Positions 58,339 to 64,000 of a stretch of 64,000 nucleotides of DNA are shown here, piece after piece. Made by a program: the position numbers and the translations under genes. Position 1 is the stretch's first letter; every line of letters starts with the position of its first letter. The stretch covers positions 558,001 through 622,000 of the forward strand of contig NZ_CP038438.1 in NCBI RefSeq assembly GCF_004683905.1, given 5' to 3'. Under the pieces are notes generated by a model. It had not been told where the DNA came from and ran no database searches. It worked only from the letters and a program-made list of their open reading frames with translations. This stretch comes from Pseudomonas fluorescens. Its GTDB lineage: Bacteria > Pseudomonadota > Gammaproteobacteria > Pseudomonadales > Pseudomonadaceae.

Positions 58339-59904
58339 TCAGCGGCTCAGATACATCCGCGTCGTCAGCAGATACACCGGCAACCCCGACACCACAATCA
58401 ACAACGCCGCATAAGGCGCTGCCGCCGCGAACTCGACATTTGCCGTATGCGCCCAGACCTCGGTCGCCAGCGTGTTCAGCCCGGTCGGACTGAGCAGCAG
58501 CGTCGCCGTCAATTCCTTCATCGCATCCAGAAACACCAGCGCAAACGCCGCACCCAGTGCCGGGAAGATGATCGGCAGGGTCACCCGGCAAAACGCGGTG
58601 AATGACGATGCCCCCAACGTGCGTGCCGCTTCCTCCAGCTGCGGCGCAGCCTTGTTCAGTGCCGTGCGAATCGGCGCCTGTGCCAATGGCAGGAACAGCA
58701 GCGCATAAGCGATTAGCAGCAATGTCGAGGTCTGGTACAGCGCCGGCACGTAGTGCAGGGCGAAATAGACCAGCGTCAGCGCGATTACCAGGCCCGGCAA
58801 GGCGTGGAGCAGATACGGCAAGCGTTCGGCCCAGATCGCCAGTTGGCCCTTGTAACGCACCACCAGCAACCCGACCGGCACCGCCAGCAGCAGGCACAGC
58901 GCTGCGCCACCCAGCGACAAGGCCAGCGAAGACAGCAGGGCTTCGGTGATCGCCGCGACCGGGAACGCTGCCGATGAGCCCACCGCCAGCCAGTACGCGA
59001 GCATTCCCAGCGGAATCCCGCTACCGACAATCGCCAGCAACAGGCAATAGAACTGACCGGCAACCGCCCACGGTCCCAACCGCACTTGCTCGGCTCGACG
59101 CGCTGCACCCTGGCCGGTGCGCACATGGCGCCCTTTACCGCGCACCCGCAGCTCCAGCCACAGCAGCATCAGACACAGCGTGAGCAGCACCGCCGAAAGC
59201 ATCGCCGCATTGGCGTTGCTGAATTCCAGTTCGAATTGCTGGTAGATGGCGGTGGTGAAGGTTTGCAGGCCGATGATCGACAGCGCGCCGAACTCGACCA
59301 GCATGTGCAGGGCAATCAGCAGCGAGCCAGCCAGCAGCGACGGCCAGAGCAGCGGCAGGGTGACGCGGAAAAACACGCCCCAGCGATTCTGTCCCAAGGT
59401 GCGAGCCGATTCTTCAAGGGACGGATCGAGGTTGCGCAGGGTCGCCGCGACCGGCAGAAAGATCAGCGGATACTTCGACAGGCTCATCACCAGAATCGCC
59501 CCGCCGAGGCCTTCGAACTGCGCGCTCAACGACACCCAGGTGAAGCTGCTGACGAACGCCGGCACCGCGAACGGCAAGCACAGAACCACCCCCCACAGGC
59601 GACGTCCCGGTAGATTGCTGCGCTCCAGCAGCCACGCCAGTGACAGGCCGATCACGCCGCAAGTCAGCGTTACGCCGACCATCAACGCCAGGGTGTTGCG
59701 CAGCAGACCGAATACGTAAGGGCGCCACAACAGGTGCAGCGCTTCGGCCCAGCCGGCCTGCCAGGCTTTCAGGCCGACATAGGCCAGAGGCAACAGGCTC
59801 ATGATCACCAGCAATAAGACCGGCAGCACCAGCCAGATCGACGGGCGCTTGCGTCGTGGTACGTAACCCCCGCGCGCGGCGGGGGTGGATAACGATGCGG
59901 CCAT
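58339..59904 (-). CDS. Iron(III) ABC transporter permease (FbpB/HitB type)
   Basis: 521-aa inner-membrane permease with two fused binding-protein-dependent transport domains (each ~6 helices). The EAA-like loops that contact the ATPase are visible twice: ESARTLGQNRWGVFFRVTLPLLWP in the first half and EAARTLGASSFTAFCRVTLPIIFP in the second. The start overlaps the binding-protein stop by one base (TGATG). No ATPase gene follows in the window; the operon ends at a REP pair. Confidence 0.92.
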   Translation of the reverse strand: MAASLSTPAARGGYVPRRKRPSIWLVLPVLLLVIMSLLPLAYVGLKAWQAGWAEALHLLWRPYVFGLLRNTLALMVGVTLTCGVIGLSLAWLLERSNLPGRRLWGVVLCLPFAVPAFVSSFTWVSLSAQFEGLGGAILVMSLSKYPLIFLPVAATLRNLDPSLEESARTLGQNRWGVFFRVTLPLLWPSLLAGSLLIALHMLVEFGALSIIGLQTFTTAIYQQFELEFSNANAAMLSAVLLTLCLMLLWLELRVRGKGRHVRTGQGAARRAEQVRLGPWAVAGQFYCLLLAIVGSGIPLGMLAYWLAVGSSAAFPVAAITEALLSSLALSLGGAALCLLLAVPVGLLVVRYKGQLAIWAERLPYLLHALPGLVIALTLVYFALHYVPALYQTSTLLLIAYALLFLPLAQAPIRTALNKAAPQLEEAARTLGASSFTAFCRVTLPIIFPALGAAFALVFLDAMKELTATLLLSPTGLNTLATEVWAHTANVEFAAAAPYAALLIVVSGLPVYLLTTRMYLSR

Positions 59905-60914
59905 CAGTTCAGGCCAACTTCACGTTCCAGCTCCAGCGCTTCTTCGGCGTTGCCCAGGTCGGCCGGGGTCACGTTCGGGGCTTCTAATTCGCTGAACGGC
60001 TTGAGCCCGCGATCCGATTCCATACCTTTGTGCAGCGGGTATTCGGCGGTGGTCTGAGTGATCACGCGCTGGCCTTCCTCACTGGCCATGTAGGCAAGGA
60101 ATTGCTGGGCTTCTTTTGGATGTTTGCTGGATTTCAGCACGGCAGCACTGGATACGGTGATCAGTCCGCCGACGTCGCCGCCGGTGAAGTAATGCAGTTT
60201 CGAGTCGAGTTTGCCTTTCTCACGCTGCAGGGCGAACCAGTAGTAGTTGTTCACCAGCACCGTAGCGACTTCGCCGTTTTCCACGGCTTTGAGGGCGACC
60301 ATGTTGTTGCTGTAGGTTTTACCGAAAGCGCGCAGCCCGGTCAGCCATTCCTCAGCGGCGTCGCGACCGTGCATCTTGATGATCGCCACGGCCTGTTCCT
60401 GGAAGGCGCCGCTGGTCGGGACGAATCCGACTTTGCCTTGCCACTTTGGATCGGAGAATTCCATCACCGACTTCGGCAGGTCTTTCTCAACGACCAGTTT
60501 CGGGTTGTAGGCAACCACGCGAACCCGCGCGGTGACACCGATCCAGGTGCCGTTGCCGGCGACGTATTGCTTGGGCAGCACGGCCAGCGTGGCGTCGTCA
60601 GTCTTGGCCAGCAGGCCTTGCTCGCCGAGGTTGTTCAGCGGAGGAGATTCTTCGGTGTAGATCACGTCGGCGGGGGAACGGTCGCCTTCTTCGATGACCT
60701 GGCTGGCGAGCTGGTTGCTGCTGCCCTTGCGTACGTTGACGTGAATGCCGGTCTTGGCCTCGAAAGCCTTGGCGATCGCATCGCCGACTTCCTTGTGTTG
60801 ACCGTTGTAGAGCGTCAGGGAAACCGCATCGGCTGCCTGGGTGAGGGGAGTGGCGAGTGCCAGGCCGAGCAGGGTGAAGGTCAAGCCGCGGCGCAGGGTA
60901 TTTCGAAACATCAT
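59904..60914 (-). CDS. Periplasmic ferric-iron binding protein (FbpA/HitA type)
   Basis: 336 aa with a Sec signal peptide (~1-27, cleaved near TQA-ADA). Type 2 periplasmic-binding fold: SLTLYNGQHKEVGDAIAKAFEAKTGI at the mature N-terminus, and the iron-ligating tyrosine pair in VNNYYWFALQ, as in FbpA. Delivers Fe3+ to the permease encoded by the coupled downstream gene. ATG 60911 (second Met) is an alternative start. A Fur-like site lies 38 nt upstream. Confidence 0.9.
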   Translation of the reverse strand: MMFRNTLRRGLTFTLLGLALATPLTQAADAVSLTLYNGQHKEVGDAIAKAFEAKTGIHVNVRKGSSNQLASQVIEEGDRSPADVIYTEESPPLNNLGEQGLLAKTDDATLAVLPKQYVAGNGTWIGVTARVRVVAYNPKLVVEKDLPKSVMEFSDPKWQGKVGFVPTSGAFQEQAVAIIKMHGRDAAEEWLTGLRAFGKTYSNNMVALKAVENGEVATVLVNNYYWFALQREKGKLDSKLHYFTGGDVGGLITVSSAAVLKSSKHPKEAQQFLAYMASEEGQRVITQTTAEYPLHKGMESDRGLKPFSELEAPNVTPADLGNAEEALELEREVGLN

Positions 60915-60951
60915 TCGCAGGGTTCCTCACTGTCGCATTGCAAAAACTTGC

Positions 60952-60970
60952 AACAATGATAAACGATATT
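60952..60970 (-). promoter_or_regulatory. Fur-box-like site upstream of ferric-iron uptake pair
   Basis: 19-nt stretch matching the consensus GATAATGATAATCATTATC at 13 of 19 positions, read on the plus strand (the site is near-palindromic). It lies 38-56 nt before the start codon of the iron-binding protein gene on the minus strand. Iron repression is expected from the function. Confidence 0.6.
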
Positions 60971-61072
60971 GTTTCTCAAGTGCGCCTTGCGACGAGGGCG
61001 GAGGTTTGCTAGAGCATGATCTGGTGATCATGTGTGGCGAGGGAGCTGCAGGTTTTCAAACGCCAGAAACGC

Positions 61073-61096
61073 AAAAACCCGCTTTCGCGGGTTTTT
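61073..61096 (-). terminator. Terminator of tRNA-Leu 1
   Basis: AAAAACCCGC/GCGGGTTTTT with a TTTC loop; bidirectional by symmetry. It lies 34 nt past the 3' end of the first tRNA on the minus strand and could also insulate the iron operon. Confidence 0.85.
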
Positions 61097-61129
61097 GGGA
61101 AACTCAACGTCGTAACCTTGAGTTTGAAT

Positions 61130-61216
61130 TGGTGCCCAGAAGAAGACTCGAACTTCCACGACCGTAAGGTCACCAGCACCTGAAGCTGGCGTGTCTACCA
61201 ATTTCACCATCTGGGC
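61130..61216 (-). tRNA. tRNA-Leu(CAG), copy 1
   Basis: 87 nt with encoded CCA (61130-61132). The acceptor stem pairs GCCCAGA with TCTGGGC; the anticodon stem-loop is CCAGC-TTCAGGT-GCTGG with anticodon CAG (complement of 61180-61182), and there is a long class II variable arm (TGACCTTACGGTCG), the leucine hallmark. Confidence 0.96.
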
Positions 61217-61251
61217 ATTCATCGCGAGCGTTGCCGCTGTTGATGTGGCGC

Positions 61252-61280
61252 ACTATACGGAGCGCTTTTTGATCTGTAAA
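61252..61280 (-). promoter_or_regulatory. Promoter of tRNA-Leu copy 1
   Basis: On the minus strand: -35 TTTACA (complement of 61275-61280), 17-nt spacer, -10 TATAGT (61252-61257), then a G/C-rich discriminator (GCGCC), the stringent-control type expected for stable RNA. Confidence 0.85.
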
Positions 61281-61333
61281 CCCCTGATTTAATTTTAATT
61301 AATCAGTTTTAACAAACCCGTTCCTTAGAATGC

Positions 61334-61357
61334 AAAAAACCCGCTTTCGCGGGTTTT
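61334..61357 (-). terminator. Terminator of tRNA-Leu 2
   Basis: Near-identical to the copy-1 terminator: ACCCGC/GCGGGT stem, TTTC loop and A/T-rich flanks, 40 nt past the second tRNA. Confidence 0.85.
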
Positions 61358-61396
61358 GTGTGAGTCTTGAAACTGATCTAGTCTCAAACTCGAAAT

Positions 61397-61483
61397 TGGT
61401 GCCCAGGAGAAGACTCGAACTTCCACGACCGTAAGGTCACCAGCACCTGAAGCTGGCGTGTCTACCAATTTCACCACCTGGGC
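61397..61483 (-). tRNA. tRNA-Leu(CAG), copy 2
   Basis: 87 nt, encoded CCA at 61397-61399, anticodon CAG (complement of 61447-61449). It differs from copy 1 only in compensatory acceptor-stem pairs (GCCCAGG/CCTGGGC against GCCCAGA/TCTGGGC). The two copies are exactly 267 nt apart. Confidence 0.96.
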
Positions 61484-61518
61484 ATCTCGTCAACGTATGT
61501 ACGTCGTCGATGGCGCGC

Positions 61519-61547
61519 ACTATACGGAGCGCCTTTTTAACTGTAAA
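61519..61547 (-). promoter_or_regulatory. Promoter of tRNA-Leu copy 2
   Basis: Same arrangement as copy 1: TTTACA (61542-61547), 17-nt spacer, TATAGT (61519-61524), G/C-rich discriminator. Offset from copy 1 by exactly 267 nt, so the duplicated unit includes the promoter. The remaining 61548-61708 shows no other gene and should carry the rnr promoter. Confidence 0.85.
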
Positions 61548-61708
61548 CCCCTGTCAGCAAAAAAAATGAATTTTTTTACCAGCGGTGTTCAAAAGGGCTT
61601 TCAGGCGTCGATACAAGGCTCCAGAAGGGCCTTATATAGTCGGAAATTTCCCGTTTGATGGCGCCTATGCCAAACTAACCCGCATATAGACAAGGTGAAA
61701 ACTCTCTA

Positions 61709-64000
61709 ATGGCCGATTGGCAGTCCCTCGATCCCGAGGCCGCTCGTGAAGCGGAAAAATATGAAAACCCTATTCCCAGCCGCGAACTGATCCTGGCGCA
61801 TCTCGCCGATCGGGGTTCGCCTGCTGCCCGCGAGCAACTGGTTGAAGAGTTTGGTCTGACCACAGAAGACCAGATCGAAGCCCTGCGCCGCCGCCTGCGC
61901 GCCATGGAGCGCGACGCTCAATTGATCTACACCCGCCGTGGCACCTATGCGCCGGTGGACAAGCTCGACCTGATCCTCGGCCGCATCAGCGGCCACCGTG
62001 ACGGTTTCGGCTTCCTGGTGCCGGACGACGGCAGCGATGACCTGTTCATGAGCCCGGCGCAGATGCGTCTGGTGTTCGATGGCGATCGTGCGCTGGCCCG
62101 TGTTTCCGGTCTCGACCGTCGTGGCCGCCGTGAAGGCGTGATCGTCGAAGTGGTGTCCCGTGCCCACGAAACGATCGTCGGTCGCTACTTCGAAGAGGGC
62201 GGTATCGGTTTTGTCGTTGCCGACAATCCGAAGATCCAGCAGGAAGTGCTGGTTACGCCAGGCCGCAACGCCAACGCGCAGATCGGTCAGTTCGTCGAGG
62301 TGAAAATCACCCACTGGCCGACGCCGCGCTTCCAGCCGCAAGGCGATGTGGTCGAAGTGGTCGGCAACTACATGGCGCCGGGCATGGAAATCGATGTCGC
62401 GCTGCGTACCTACGACATTCCGCATGTCTGGCCTGAAGCGGTACTCAAAGAAGCCGCCAAGCTCAAGCCGGAAGTCGAAGAAAAAGACAAAGAGAAGCGT
62501 GTCGACCTGCGCCATCTGCCGTTCGTCACCATCGACGGCGAAGATGCCCGCGACTTCGACGACGCGGTCTACTGCGAAGCCAAACCGGGCAAGTTGCGCC
62601 TGTTCTCCGGCGGCTGGAAGTTGTACGTGGCGATTGCCGACGTTTCCAGCTACGTGAAGATCGGTTCGGCGCTGGACAACGAAGCCCAGGTACGCGGCAA
62701 CTCGGTGTATTTCCCCGAGCGCGTGGTGCCGATGCTGCCTGAACAGCTGTCCAACGGCCTGTGCTCGCTGAACCCGCACGTCGATCGTCTGGCCATGGTT
62801 TGCGAGATGACCATCTCCAAGTCCGGCGAAATGACCGACTACTGCTTCTATGAAGCGGTGATCCATTCCCACGCCCGTCTGACCTACAACAAGGTCAGCG
62901 CGATGCTGGAAACCCCGAAAGCCACCGAAGCGCGCAAGCTTCGCGGCGAATACACCGACGTGGTGCCGCACCTCAAGCAGCTCTATGCGCTGTACAAAGT
63001 GTTGCTGGCTGCCCGTCACGTGCGTGGCGCGATCGATTTCGAAACCCAGGAAACCCGGATCATCTTCGGTTCCGAGCGCAAAATTGCCGAAATCCGTCCT
63101 ACCACCCGCAACGATGCGCACAAGCTGATCGAGGAATGCATGCTGGCGGCCAACGTGGCCACCGCCGAATTCCTCAAGAAGCACGAAATCCCCGCGCTGT
63201 ACCGTGTCCACGACGGCCCGCCACCGGAGCGTCTGGAAAAACTGCGCGCGTTCCTCGGCGAGCTCGGCCTGTCCCTGCACAAAGGCAAGGATGGCCCGTC
63301 GCCAAAGGACTATCAGGCCCTGTTGGCGAGCATCAAGGACCGTCCGGATTTCCATCTGATCCAGACCGTGATGCTGCGCTCCCTGAGCCAGGCGGTGTAC
63401 AGCGCCCAGAACGAAGGCCACTTCGGCCTGAATTACGAAGCCTATACCCACTTCACCTCGCCGATCCGTCGTTACCCGGACCTGCTCACGCACCGCGCCA
63501 TCCGCAGCGTGATCCATTCGAAACAGGACACTCCGCACGTTCGTCGTGCCGGGGCGATGACCATTCCGAAGGCGCGCATCTATCCGTACGACGAAGCGGC
63601 GCTGGAGCAACTCGGCGAGCAGTGCTCGATGAGCGAGCGCCGTGCCGACGAAGCCACCCGCGATGTGGTGAACTGGCTCAAGTGCGAGTTCATGAAAGAT
63701 CGCGTGGGCGAATCGTTCCCGGGGGTGATCACCGCCGTGACCGGTTTTGGTCTGTTCGTCGAGCTGACCGATATCTACGTCGAAGGCTTGGTGCACGTCA
63801 CCGCGCTGCCAGGCGATTACTACCACTTCGACCCTGTGCATCACCGCCTGGCGGGCGAGCGCACCGGTCGCAGCTTCCGTCTCGGCGATACCGTTGAAGT
63901 GCGCGTGATGCGCGTCGATCTCGACGAGCGCAAGATCGACTTCGAGATGGCCGAAAAAACCATCAGCGCACCGATTGGTCGCAAGAAACGTGGCGCCGAT
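61709..64000 (+). CDS. rnr: Ribonuclease R (3'-truncated by window end)
   Basis: 3'-5' exoribonuclease that degrades structured RNA, 764 codons present without a stop (family total ~850-900). Order: N-terminal winged-helix region (~1-80, IPSRELILAHLADRGSPAAREQLVEEF in short blocks), cold-shock domains (~85-250, HRDGFGFLVPDDG), RNB catalytic domain with the metal ligands in IDGEDARDFDDAVY near 272-285, and the start of the S1 domain (FPGVITAVTGFGLFVELTDIYVEGLVHV) near 670. The basic C-terminal tail starts at the edge (GRKKRGAD). ATG 61709; weak ribosome site. Confidence 0.95.
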   Translation, partial: MADWQSLDPEAAREAEKYENPIPSRELILAHLADRGSPAAREQLVEEFGLTTEDQIEALRRRLRAMERDAQLIYTRRGTYAPVDKLDLILGRISGHRDGFGFLVPDDGSDDLFMSPAQMRLVFDGDRALARVSGLDRRGRREGVIVEVVSRAHETIVGRYFEEGGIGFVVADNPKIQQEVLVTPGRNANAQIGQFVEVKITHWPTPRFQPQGDVVEVVGNYMAPGMEIDVALRTYDIPHVWPEAVLKEAAKLKPEVEEKDKEKRVDLRHLPFVTIDGEDARDFDDAVYCEAKPGKLRLFSGGWKLYVAIADVSSYVKIGSALDNEAQVRGNSVYFPERVVPMLPEQLSNGLCSLNPHVDRLAMVCEMTISKSGEMTDYCFYEAVIHSHARLTYNKVSAMLETPKATEARKLRGEYTDVVPHLKQLYALYKVLLAARHVRGAIDFETQETRIIFGSERKIAEIRPTTRNDAHKLIEECMLAANVATAEFLKKHEIPALYRVHDGPPPERLEKLRAFLGELGLSLHKGKDGPSPKDYQALLASIKDRPDFHLIQTVMLRSLSQAVYSAQNEGHFGLNYEAYTHFTSPIRRYPDLLTHRAIRSVIHSKQDTPHVRRAGAMTIPKARIYPYDEAALEQLGEQCSMSERRADEATRDVVNWLKCEFMKDRVGESFPGVITAVTGFGLFVELTDIYVEGLVHVTALPGDYYHFDPVHHRLAGERTGRSFRLGDTVEVRVMRVDLDERKIDFEMAEKTISAPIGRKKRGAD

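Noticed and set aside
61706..63844. 712-codon minus-strand frame opposite rnr
   Set aside because: Shadow of the RNase R gene; no recognisable domain.

Overview
The window is a stretch of a Pseudomonas chromosome, most likely from the P. fluorescens group. The evidence is its high G+C content, the gene order and protein sequences, which closely follow my memory of the P. aeruginosa PAO1 msbA-to-rnr segment, and the dense fluorescens-type REP-like palindromes between genes. No rRNA operon, prophage, insertion sequence or CRISPR array is visible. Both ends cut a gene: msbA lacks its 5' end and rnr lacks its 3' end.

Layout. 1-4.6 kb: LPS genes (msbA, hldE) with an inserted sulfotransferase/APS-kinase pair. 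4.7-10.5 kb: an uncharacterised protein, a coupled aldo/keto reductase and FAD oxidoreductase, an SMR exporter divergent from a LysR regulator, and the Kdo transferase waaA. 10.7-16.7 kb: TolC-family porin, TPP riboswitch, thiC, a CytX-like transporter and a DUF3298 lipoprotein. 16.9-25.5 kb: nudF, DUF1249, cpdA, yqiA, parE, two coupled envelope proteins, parC. 25.7-35.3 kb: PqiC-like lipoprotein, ahpA-like membrane protein divergent from serB, a PilZ-like protein, an OAA-family lectin, psd, rhdA and an HDOD protein. 35.4-37.4 kb: motAB behind a sigma-28-type promoter.

37.4-39.3 kb is the main accessory insertion: a tightly packed three-gene operon encoding a TIR-like protein, a caspase-like (C14) protease and a second TIR protein, with visibly lower G+C than its flanks. 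It looks like an anti-phage abortive-infection module resembling the recently described TIR-caspase (type IV Thoeris) systems, but with two TIR proteins.

39.5-56.2 kb is a conserved housekeeping block: rsgA, orn, a UPF0126 membrane protein, queG, nnrE/D, tsaE, amiB, mutL, miaA, hfq, hflX, hflK, hflC, hisZ, purA. Many of these genes overlap by 1-13 bases, implying translational coupling. 56.3-60.9 kb carries a chemoreceptor with a possible sigma-28 promoter and a Fbp/Hit-type iron uptake pair (binding protein and fused permease, no ATPase) behind a Fur-like site. 61.1-61.5 kb holds two tandem tRNA-Leu(CAG) genes, each with its own promoter and terminator, and rnr follows.
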